From an uncultured Clostridia bacterium (GTDB taxonomy: Bacteria; Bacillota; Clostridia; Oscillospirales; Acutalibacteraceae): DNA of 64,000 bases. Position numbers and translations under genes: made by a program. The DNA lies in the NCBI GenBank assembly GCA_947585745.1, contig CANPXF010000001.1:186001-250000 (forward strand), given 5' to 3'. Each line of letters starts with the position of its first letter. Within the stretch, counting starts at the first letter, position 1. Below the pieces are notes generated by a model. It made no database searches. It worked only from the letters and a program-made list of their open reading frames with translations, and was not told the origin of the DNA. This document shows positions 57,604-64,000 of the stretch, piece after piece.

Positions 57604-58200
57604 TTAATAACCTCTGATGAGAGAGATAACCTTTCCGAGAAGAATAACGTCGTCAACGATAATCGGTTCAAAATCATCGTTTTCGGGCTGAAGGCGGAAG
57701 TGTCCGTCTTCTTTGTAAAAGCGTTTAACCGTTGCGCTGTCGTCAACAAGCGCGACGACAATTTCGCCGTTTTCGGCAACGGGGGTTCGGCTTACAATAA
57801 GAATATCGTCGGGCAAAATTCCCGCGTTAATCATACTTTCTCCCTGAACTTTAAGGGCGAAAAGCTTTTTTCCTCTGCTTAATTTGCGGTCAACCGTAAC
57901 ATAACCCTCAATATCCTCAATCGCAACGATAGGGTTACCCGCCGCGACATTTCCGAGAATGGGAACACTTTTTGCCGTAGTTTCCCCGACAATGCGGATA
58001 CAGCGGTTAAGTCCCGCGTCGCGTTCGATTAAACCGTGCTCCTCTAACGCTTTTAAATAAAGATGCGCCGTTGAGGTCGATTTAAGCCCCACATTCTTGC
58101 ATATTTCGCGAACAGAAGGAACTCTGCTTTGCTCGGAACACTCGACTAAATAATCGTAAACAGCCTGTTGTTTTTTTGTGATAGGTTTCAAATTATTCAT
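57604..58200 (-). CDS. lexA: SOS-response repressor LexA
   Basis: 198 residues: N-terminal winged helix-turn-helix (about 10-65), cleavage site A-A-G-N-P (Ala-Gly at about 86-87), S24 peptidase fold with catalytic Ser in G-E-S-M-I and Lys in S-A-T-V-K-R. It is autoregulated if the upstream palindrome is the operator. The neighbours do not include other SOS genes. Confidence 0.96.
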   Translation of the reverse strand: MNNLKPITKKQQAVYDYLVECSEQSRVPSVREICKNVGLKSTSTAHLYLKALEEHGLIERDAGLNRCIRIVGETTAKSVPILGNVAAGNPIVAIEDIEGYVTVDRKLSRGKKLFALKVQGESMINAGILPDDILIVSRTPVAENGEIVVALVDDSATVKRFYKEDGHFRLQPENDDFEPIIVDDVILLGKVISLIRGY

Positions 58201-58211
58201 ACGGATAGCCT

Positions 58212-58270
58212 CCCGTTTATATATGTAAATATCATATCATAAACGGGGGCGGATGTCAAACATTTGTTTA
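58212..58270 (-). promoter_or_regulatory. lexA promoter with two dyads
   Basis: TTGACA (58259-58254), 17-base spacer, TATGAT (58236-58231). CAAACATTTGTTTA (58257-58270) overlaps the -35 and resembles the Gram-positive SOS box (GAAC-N4-GTTC type). A second dyad, CCCGTTTAT (58212-58220) with ATAAACGGG (58239-58247), brackets the -10. Confidence 0.6.
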
Positions 58271-58383
58271 AATAAAATTCAATATAAACAAAAAACATTT
58301 TATGTACTTAAAAACGGGGAATTTTCAGCTTAATTTCAAGCTGATTTCACATAGTTATCAAAATTGAGTGTTTTAATAAAACC

Positions 58384-58522
58384 GTGCTCAAGGGCAGAAC
58401 CGCAACTGCCGAGCACAATGTTCTACCCTCCTATTGTAAGTCGACTCAGAGATTTACAATTTTGTACCCCCTCATTTTCTTTTGAACAGAGAACGCCGAA
58501 CTCTTAGGAGCTCGGCGTTTTC
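58384..58522 (+). ncRNA. Candidate small structured RNA between lexA and fprA
   Basis: Three successive plus-strand stems: GTGCTC/GGCAG with CTGCC/GAGCAC (58384-58416, 11 bp), ATTGTAA with TTACAAT (58433-58460), and the terminator AACGCCGA/TCGGCGTT (58492-58519) ending in TTTTC. A clean terminator without an upstream coding gene argues for a transcript. A weak promoter could start near 58350 (-35/-10 uncertain). It does not match SRP, 6S, RNase P or T-box features that I know. Confidence 0.5.
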
Positions 58523-58558
58523 GTGTGTGTATTTATATTCTGAATAGTCTGAAAGAAA

Positions 58559-58600
58559 AACAGTCGGAAAACATAAAGTGTTCCCGACTGTAATTTTTTA
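58559..58600 (-). terminator. Terminator of fprA (probably bidirectional)
   Basis: ACAGTCGG (58560-58567) with CCGACTGT (58584-58591) and an inner AACA/TGTT stem; T-runs follow on both strands. Confidence 0.8.
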
Positions 58601-58605
58601 AAGAT

Positions 58606-59760
58606 TTACTTTACAAACTCATCTGCCAAAGCGTCGAGAGCCTTTTCGCTGTCGGCGTTTAAAGCGGATTTTATCGTAACGGTTGTATTTGCAAAGGTAA
58701 GGTTTTTTGAGCCGTCAAACATTTCCTTCATCTTCTTAGCCGCGACAGGCGCCCAGGTTCCGTTTTCAACGAAGCCTATAAGCTTGTTCTGATAACCTCT
58801 TTCTGTAAGCTTCTTTATAAAGGTGTGCATAAACGGGAAAATATCCATATTGTAGGTTGTTGTCGCGAGAATAATTTTTCCGTAACGAAAGGCGTCCTCG
58901 ACACATTCCGCCATATCCTCTCTCGCGAGGTCGTTAACAGCAACCTTGGGACAGCCCTTATCTCTGAGCTTTTGCGCCAAAAGCTCAACCGCCTTCTTGG
59001 TGTTTCCGTAAACGGAGGTGTAGGCGATAGTAACGCCCTCGCTCTCAACTCCGTATGACGACCAGGTGTTGTAAAGGTCGAGGTAATAGCTTAAATTTTC
59101 GCTTAAAATCGGGCCGTGCAGAGGACAGATAATTTTTATATCAAGGGCTGACGCTTTTTTAAGAACGTTCTGAACCTGCATACCGTATTTGCCGACAATG
59201 CCGAAATAATAACGTCTTGCCTCGCACGCCCAGTCCTCGTCAACGTCAAGCGCGCCGAATTTTCCGAACGCGTCAGCCGAGAAAAGAACCTTGTCGCATT
59301 CATCATAACTCATTAAAACCTCTGGCCAATGCACCATAGGCGCGCCGATAAAGCTTAAAGTATGAGCGCCGAGAGGAAGCTTGTCGCCCTCCTTGACAAC
59401 GAGCTTGCGCTCGCTGTAGTCCTTATTATAAAACTGCGAAAGCATAACGAACGCCTTTTCGGAAGAAACCATAACGGCGTTTTCGTATTTATCCATAAAT
59501 TTTACAATATTCGCGCTGTGGTCGGGCTCCATATGATGAACTATAAGATAGTCGGGAGCTTTATCTCCCAAAGTCTTTTCGATATTTGAAATCCATTCAT
59601 CGCCGAAATTCGCGTCAACGGAATCCGTAACGGCAATTTTATCGTCAATAATGACATAAGAATTATACGCCATACCGTTCGGGATTATATATTCGCCCTC
59701 AAAAAGGTCAAGCTCGCGGTCGTTCACTCCGACATATTTAATGTCCTTGGTAATATCCAT
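58606..59760 (-). CDS. fprA: Flavodiiron protein (oxygen/NO reductase)
   Basis: 384 residues: beta-lactamase-like diiron domain with H-M-E-P-D-H (about residues 79-84) and later H-W-P-E and C-P-L-H-G ligands, then a flavodoxin domain (about 240-384, T-S-V-Y-G-N-T-K). It reduces O2 (and possibly NO) to water in anaerobes. ATG 59760 follows GGAGG; the ORF extends 12 codons upstream without a site. It is divergent to rnf with its own promoter. Confidence 0.95.
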   Translation of the reverse strand: MDITKDIKYVGVNDRELDLFEGEYIIPNGMAYNSYVIIDDKIAVTDSVDANFGDEWISNIEKTLGDKAPDYLIVHHMEPDHSANIVKFMDKYENAVMVSSEKAFVMLSQFYNKDYSERKLVVKEGDKLPLGAHTLSFIGAPMVHWPEVLMSYDECDKVLFSADAFGKFGALDVDEDWACEARRYYFGIVGKYGMQVQNVLKKASALDIKIICPLHGPILSENLSYYLDLYNTWSSYGVESEGVTIAYTSVYGNTKKAVELLAQKLRDKGCPKVAVNDLAREDMAECVEDAFRYGKIILATTTYNMDIFPFMHTFIKKLTERGYQNKLIGFVENGTWAPVAAKKMKEMFDGSKNLTFANTTVTIKSALNADSEKALDALADEFVK

Positions 59761-59786
59761 TGTTATTCCTCCTTCAGTTATCCGAT

Positions 59787-59815
59787 ATTGTACCACAAAT
59801 TTGCGTATTAGACAA
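59787..59815 (-). promoter_or_regulatory. fprA promoter
   Basis: TTGTCT (59815-59810), 17-base spacer, extended -10 TGG-TACAAT (TACAAT 59792-59787), 27 bases before the start. Confidence 0.7.
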
Positions 59816-59928
59816 GGGTTTAAAACAGCCTAAGAAAGAAAATACGTAAATATTTTTCCTTAAAAAACGGTTAATATTTAAAATTTTAATGACGTCAAAA
59901 CTGATTTTGGAGGTGATTTATTTTTTTA

Positions 59929-60015
59929 ATGTCAGATGTCGGTGTATTTTCGGTAATTTTGAAAAATCAGGCGAATTATGTCAATAGAATTAAAAATTTT
60001 TTGTTTTTTTTCTAA
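59929..60015 (+). CDS. Possible small peptide upstream of rnfC
   Basis: A 28-residue frame starting ATG 59929 with a perfect GGAGGTGA (59909-59916), but 12 bases of A/T-rich spacing (too long for normal initiation). It ends in a run of Phe and precedes the rnfC promoter. Could be a leader peptide or a chance ORF. The interval 59816-60045 is otherwise AT-rich without gene. Confidence 0.25.
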   Translation: MSDVGVFSVILKNQANYVNRIKNFLFFF

Positions 60016-60045
60016 AATTTGTTAAATTTTTAACGTGAAAATACA

Positions 60046-60074
60046 TTGGCTAAAAAGCATATTTATAGTATAAT
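60046..60074 (+). promoter_or_regulatory. rnf operon promoter
   Basis: TTGGCT (60046-60051), 17-base spacer, TATAAT (60069-60074), 36 bases before ATG 60110. Confidence 0.75.
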
Positions 60075-60109
60075 GAATATGTATGCGAAAAAGGATTAGG
60101 GGGTTAATT

Positions 60110-61432
60110 ATGAGACTACACGGCGCAAAGGTGCCTCATAAGAAAAACACCGCCGAGAGTAAGCCTGTAAAAATTCCCGTTTCAAAAACGGTAGTCATTC
60201 CGATGTCGATGCACATAGGAAAGCAGGCAAGGGTAACGGTAAAAAAGGGCGACAATGTAAAGGTCGGTACTCTTTTAGGCGAACAGGACGGTTTTATTTC
60301 GGCGCCTGTTCATTCAAGCGTATCGGGAACGGTTGCCAAAATCGACGAGATAACAATGTCGTCGGGGATGAAGGTTCCCGCCGTTGTAATCGAAACCGAC
60401 GGATTACAGCAAAAGGACGACGCGGTTAAACCGCCCGAGGTAAAGGATTTTGACAGTTTTATAAACGCCGTTAAAAACAGCGGAATTGTCGGCTTGGGCG
60501 GAGCGGGCTTTCCTACATTTGTAAAGCTGAACGTAAAAGAGCTTGAGAAGATTGACGCGGTAATTATAAACGGCGCGGAATGCGAGCCGTATATAACGTC
60601 CGATACCCGTACAATGCTCGACAAAACCGACTACATATTTAAAGCCATAGACGCGGTTAAAAAATATATGGGCGTAAAGCGTTTTATTATCGGGGTGGAA
60701 AATAATAAACCGCAATGCGTTAAAAAGCTTTCGGAGTATTCCAAAGACGACAGCCTTGTAGAGGTGCGCCCGCTCCCCGCGGTTTATCCGCAGGGCGGTG
60801 AAAAGGTTCTCGTCTACAACACTATGAAAAGAATTATCCCGAAAGGCGGTCTGCCTCTCGACGTCGGAGTAATCGTAATCAACGTAACGACGCTCGCGTT
60901 TATAGGGGAGTACCTTGAAACGGGAATGCCGTTGGTTGAAAAGTGCGTTACGGTTGACGGCTCGGCGGTAAAGGAGCCGAAAAACGTAATCGCTCCGATA
61001 GGAACCCCTATAAGCGACCTGCTCGAAAGCGCGGGCGGACTTAAAAGCGAGCCATATAAAATTATATACGGCGGGCCGATGATGGGTATTTCGGTGCCGT
61101 CGGGAGAGGCTCCCGTGCTTAAAATGACTAACGCGGTTATCGCTATGGATAAGAAAGAGGCGGTTCCGCCTAAGACGACAGCCTGCATAAATTGCGGAAA
61201 ATGCCTTAATCACTGTCCGTTTAAGCTCGACCCGAGAGCAATCGCGAGGGCTTATAAGACAGGCTCGGGAGAGGATTTGGAGAAATTGTGCGTTGATTTG
61301 TGTATGGAGTGCGGTTGCTGTTCGTATGTATGCCCCGCAAAACGTCCGCTTGTTCAGACAAACAAGCTCGCAAAGTCAATGCTTCGCAATTATATAAACA
61401 AGAAAAAAGCGGAGGAGGAAGAAAATGAATAA
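60110..61432 (+). CDS. rnfC: Rnf complex subunit RnfC
   Basis: Membrane-associated iron-sulfur and NADH-binding subunit of the ferredoxin:NAD+ oxidoreductase that pumps Na+ or H+. 440 residues: N-terminal barrel-sandwich domain, Rossmann-type NADH/FMN region (G-L-G-G-A-G-F-P-T, about 128-136), SLBB, and two [4Fe-4S] motifs C-I-N-C-G-K-C-L-N-H-C-P and C-M-E-C-G-C-C-S-Y-V-C-P. ATG 60110 follows TAGGGGG; a GTG or ATG at 60083 is upstream without a good site. Confidence 0.96.
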   Translation: MRLHGAKVPHKKNTAESKPVKIPVSKTVVIPMSMHIGKQARVTVKKGDNVKVGTLLGEQDGFISAPVHSSVSGTVAKIDEITMSSGMKVPAVVIETDGLQQKDDAVKPPEVKDFDSFINAVKNSGIVGLGGAGFPTFVKLNVKELEKIDAVIINGAECEPYITSDTRTMLDKTDYIFKAIDAVKKYMGVKRFIIGVENNKPQCVKKLSEYSKDDSLVEVRPLPAVYPQGGEKVLVYNTMKRIIPKGGLPLDVGVIVINVTTLAFIGEYLETGMPLVEKCVTVDGSAVKEPKNVIAPIGTPISDLLESAGGLKSEPYKIIYGGPMMGISVPSGEAPVLKMTNAVIAMDKKEAVPPKTTACINCGKCLNHCPFKLDPRAIARAYKTGSGEDLEKLCVDLCMECGCCSYVCPAKRPLVQTNKLAKSMLRNYINKKKAEEEENE

Positions 61433-62345
61433 GTTAATCTCCTCGGTTTCACCCCATATAAACAGTAACAGCACAACTCAGAAAATTATGCTTGACGTTG
61501 TAATCGCTCTTATACCCGCCGCAATCGCCTCGGTTATAATTTTCGGAGCGCGCAGTCTTTTGGTTATCGGCGTGTGCGTTGCTGTGTGTATTTTGTCGGA
61601 ATGGGGTTTTGAAAAAATCTGTAAAAAGGAAAACACAATTTCCGATTTGTCGGCGGTTGTAACAGGTATGCTTTTAGCGTTCAACCTGCCCGTTTCGATT
61701 CCGCTCTGGCAGGCGGCGTTCGGCTCAATCGTTGCGATTGTCGTTGTAAAACAGCTTTTCGGCGGTATCGGACAGAATTTCGCGAACCCCGCAATCACAG
61801 CCAGAATTATTATGATGACGGCGTTTTCGGGTACGATGACAAGCTGGGTTTTCCCCGACGCGTCGTCAAGCGCGACTCCGCTTGCGCTTATCTCAAAAGG
61901 GCAGATAAGCGGACTTCCGTCCTATCTTAATATGTTTTTAGGCTATCACGGCGGTTGCCTCGGCGAAACCTGCACTCTCGCGCTTTTGCTCGGCGGGGCG
62001 TACCTCCTCGTAAAGAGAGTTATCAGCTGGCACACCCCGACGGCGTTTATCGCGACGGTTGTGATTATGTCGTTTATCTGCGGAAAAGACCCGCTGTACC
62101 AGTTTATGTCGGGCGGTCTTGTAATCGGAGCGTTCTTTATGGCGACCGACTATTCCTCATCGCCCGCGACAAAATGGGGCAAAATCATATTCGGTATCGG
62201 ATGCGGACTTATTACCGTGCTGATACGTTTTTGGGGTAATTTCCCCGAGGGCGTGAGCTTTTCTATTCTTCTTATGAATATTCTCACCCCGTATATTGAA
62301 AAGATGACGCGCGCAAAGCCTCTTACGGGAGGTGGTAAGGTATGA
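61425..62345 (+). CDS. rnfD: Rnf complex subunit RnfD
   Basis: Membrane subunit of 306 residues with about nine membrane segments, carrying a covalent FMN attached to Thr in S-S-A-T-P-L (about 146-151). It overlaps rnfC by 8 bases and rnfG by 4. Part of the ion-translocating core. Confidence 0.95.
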   Translation: MNKLISSVSPHINSNSTTQKIMLDVVIALIPAAIASVIIFGARSLLVIGVCVAVCILSEWGFEKICKKENTISDLSAVVTGMLLAFNLPVSIPLWQAAFGSIVAIVVVKQLFGGIGQNFANPAITARIIMMTAFSGTMTSWVFPDASSSATPLALISKGQISGLPSYLNMFLGYHGGCLGETCTLALLLGGAYLLVKRVISWHTPTAFIATVVIMSFICGKDPLYQFMSGGLVIGAFFMATDYSSSPATKWGKIIFGIGCGLITVLIRFWGNFPEGVSFSILLMNILTPYIEKMTRAKPLTGGGKV

Positions 62346-62866
62346 AGAACGAAATTATAAAGCCGATTGCGGTTCTCGTTTGTATATGCCTTGTAGTAAC
62401 CGCGCTTTTGGCGTACATAAACCTTGTTACGGCGCCCGTTATAAAGGCGTCTGAGGAGGAGGCGGCGGCTCAGGCGAGAGCCGAGGTTTTGAGCGAAGCC
62501 GACAGCTTTAAGCCGATTAAGATTAAAAATCCCCCCGAATGTGTAACCGAGGTATATAAGGCGGAAAACGGTTCGGGCTATGTATTTATGCTGAAAGTAA
62601 AGGGATACGGCGGAGATATGAAGCTTATATGCGGTATTAAATCCGACGGAACGATTGAACAGAGCAAAACGCTTTCCCATTCCGAAACAAGCGGGCTCGG
62701 CTCAAAAACCGCCGAGGAACCCTACAGGAGCAAGTATTCGGGAAAAAGCGAGAAAACTTTTACGGAGGTTGACGCTGTTTCGGGCGCGACTATCTCCTCA
62801 AACGCGTATCAGAAGGCGATTGCAGACGCTTTCAAGGCGTTTGATATGGTAAAGGAGGCGCGGTGA
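62342..62866 (+). CDS. rnfG: Rnf complex subunit RnfG
   Basis: 174 residues: N-terminal membrane anchor (about 9-30) and an extracytoplasmic FMN-binding domain with the flavinylation motif S-G-A-T-I-S-S-N (Thr about 143). Overlaps rnfD by 4 bases (ATGA). TGA stop overlaps the rnfE start. Confidence 0.95.
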   Translation: MKNEIIKPIAVLVCICLVVTALLAYINLVTAPVIKASEEEAAAQARAEVLSEADSFKPIKIKNPPECVTEVYKAENGSGYVFMLKVKGYGGDMKLICGIKSDGTIEQSKTLSHSETSGLGSKTAEEPYRSKYSGKSEKTFTEVDAVSGATISSNAYQKAIADAFKAFDMVKEAR

Positions 62867-63543
62867 TGACAAAGTTGCAGAATTTTACAAAGGGAATTAT
62901 TAAAGAAAATCCCGTGCTTGTGCTGGTTTTGGGAACCTGTCCGACGCTCGCTACCTCGACAAACGTAATGAGCGCGCTCGGTATGGGCGCCGCTACGACC
63001 ATAGTTCTTCTCTGCTCAAACGTCGTAATTTCAGCACTTAGAAAAACTATCCCCGACAAGGTGAGAATACCCTGCTTTATCGTTTTAATCGCGGGATTTG
63101 TAACTATGGTTCAAATGCTCGTCAAGGCGTTTTCTCCCGCTTTGGACGAGGCGCTCGGAATTTATCTTCCGCTGATTGTCGTAAACTGCATTATTCTCGG
63201 ACGCGCGGAGATGTTCGCGCAGAAAAACAGTATTGTCGACTCGGCAATTGACGGTCTGGGAATGGGCGCGGGCTTTACGCTCACCTTGGTTATGATGGGT
63301 ACTATAAGGGAGGTTTTCGGAAACGGAACGTGGCTCGGTTTTCCTATTCCCGTGCTTTCCGATAACAATATTTCAATTCTGACTATGGCTCCGGGCGGAT
63401 TTTTCGTGTTCGGACTGTTAATCGCCGTTGTCAATAAATTCTCTCAAAATAAACCAAAGAAAAGGGAATTTGGCTGTGAGGGCTGTCCCTCGGCTGATAT
63501 TTGCCACGGCAAAAACTGCGGGGAGGTAGAGGCTGATGACTAA
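62866..63543 (+). CDS. rnfE: Rnf complex subunit RnfE with Cys-rich tail
   Basis: 225 residues, six membrane segments, with the family G-T-C-P-T-L-A and G-L-G-M-G-A-G-F-T motifs. ATG 62866 is preferred over GTG 62863 because AGGAGG (62853-62858) lies 7 bases upstream. Unusually the C-terminus ends in F-G-C-E-G-C-P-S-A-D-I-C-H-G-K-N-C, a cluster almost identical in pattern to the FeoB-associated protein of this window. Confidence 0.93.
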   Translation: MTKLQNFTKGIIKENPVLVLVLGTCPTLATSTNVMSALGMGAATTIVLLCSNVVISALRKTIPDKVRIPCFIVLIAGFVTMVQMLVKAFSPALDEALGIYLPLIVVNCIILGRAEMFAQKNSIVDSAIDGLGMGAGFTLTLVMMGTIREVFGNGTWLGFPIPVLSDNNISILTMAPGGFFVFGLLIAVVNKFSQNKPKKREFGCEGCPSADICHGKNCGEVEADD

Positions 63544-64000
63544 ACTTATTATTATCCTCCTGTCCGCGGTATTCATAAATAACTACATTCTTTCGAGATT
63601 TTTGGGAATTTGTCCGTTCTTAGGCGTGTCGAAAAAGCTCGATTCCGCAACGGGAATGAGCCTTGCGGTAATTTTCGTTATGCTTATCGCAACCGCCGTG
63701 ACGTGGCCGATTCAGATGTTTCTGTTAAACCCGAACGGGCTCGGATATTTGCAGACGATTATATTTATTCTCGTAATCGCGGCGCTCGTCCAGCTTGTTG
63801 AAATAGTTTTAAAAAGATATATCCCCGCTCTGCACAAGTCGCTCGGCGTTTATCTTCCGCTTATTACGACCAACTGCGCTATTCTGGGCGTTACAATTCT
63901 GAATATCGACGAGGGCTACACCTTTGTTGAGGCTATGGTCAACTCGCTCGGAAGCGGTCTCGGTTTTATGCTCGCTATGATTATGTTCTCGGGAGTGAGG
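63536..64000 (+). CDS. rnfA: Rnf complex subunit RnfA (partial)
   Basis: Begins at ATG 63536 overlapping rnfE by 8 bases; 155 residues lie in the window and the frame continues past its end. The N-terminus has I-N-N-Y-I-L-S-R-F-L-G-I-C-P-F-L and later L-P-L-I-T-T-N-C-A-I-L-G with the two Cys that bracket the membrane FeS site of RnfA. The stop and the following rnfB are not in the window. Confidence 0.95.
   Translation, partial: MTKLIIILLSAVFINNYILSRFLGICPFLGVSKKLDSATGMSLAVIFVMLIATAVTWPIQMFLLNPNGLGYLQTIIFILVIAALVQLVEIVLKRYIPALHKSLGVYLPLITTNCAILGVTILNIDEGYTFVEAMVNSLGSGLGFMLAMIMFSGVR

Overview
The window looks like about 64 kb around the replication origin of an anaerobic Clostridia-type Firmicute, most plausibly Oscillospiraceae/Ruminococcus-like. 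The evidence is the Firmicute origin order (gyrA, gyrB, remB, recF, S4-domain gene, dnaN, dnaA | rpmH, rnpA, yidD, yidC, jag, mnmE, mnmG, rsmG, noc, parA, parB), strong AGGAGG-type ribosome binding sites, sigma-A type promoters with 17-base spacers, an Rnf complex, a flavodiiron protein and a clostridial FeoB-associated small Cys protein. The assignment is inferred from gene content only.

Layout. 1-7.1 kb: the rimP-nusA-ylxR-ylxQ-infB-rbfA-nrnA-truB transcription/translation operon, transcribed toward the origin. 7.1-11.5 kb: a GntR(YtrA)-type regulator with its ABC exporter, bounded on both sides by arrays of a dispersed repeat. 11.5-22.5 kb: the leftward origin-side genes maf, gyrA, thioesterase, gyrB, two zinc-ribbon membrane proteins, remB, recF, S4 protein, dnaN, dnaA. 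20.9-22.9 kb: oriC, with a (TAG)5 DnaA-trio-like tract and AT-rich DNA between dnaN and dnaA. 22.9-36 kb: the rightward set rpmH to serS, including noc, parA/parB and three parS sites. 36-42.7 kb: aquaporin, a lipoprotein, guaB and a feoAAB iron(II) uptake locus with three shared operator-like dyads. 42.9-50.9 kb: zapA, a U32 peptidase, dut and the mreBCD-PBP2 elongation cluster. 50.9-59.8 kb: a RelBE-like toxin-antitoxin pair with decayed neighbours, tRNA-Thr, a lipoprotein, HAD phosphatase, beta-helix protein, a Yip1-like protein, lexA and the flavodiiron gene. 60-64 kb: rnfCDGEA, cut off inside rnfA.

The most striking feature not explained by genes is a family of 22 near-complete 77-78 bp intergenic repeat units in both orientations (plus a head-to-head half pair), often with a TTAATTC heptamer tract and a second AT-rich module. 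The units abut or overlap gene ends, supply the end of the maf reading frame, run up to the -35 box of two promoters, and carry a duplicated parS site. Two candidate structured RNAs (between rpmH and rnpA; between lexA and fprA) also deserve attention.

How the genes work together: the central block makes the replication initiator, clamp, gyrase and segregation machinery around oriC; rnpA/yidD/yidC/jag/mnmE/mnmG/rsmG serve RNA processing, membrane insertion and tRNA/rRNA modification; mreBCD, PBP2 and zapA serve growth and division; feo, rnf and fprA point to anaerobic iron, redox and oxygen-defence physiology.
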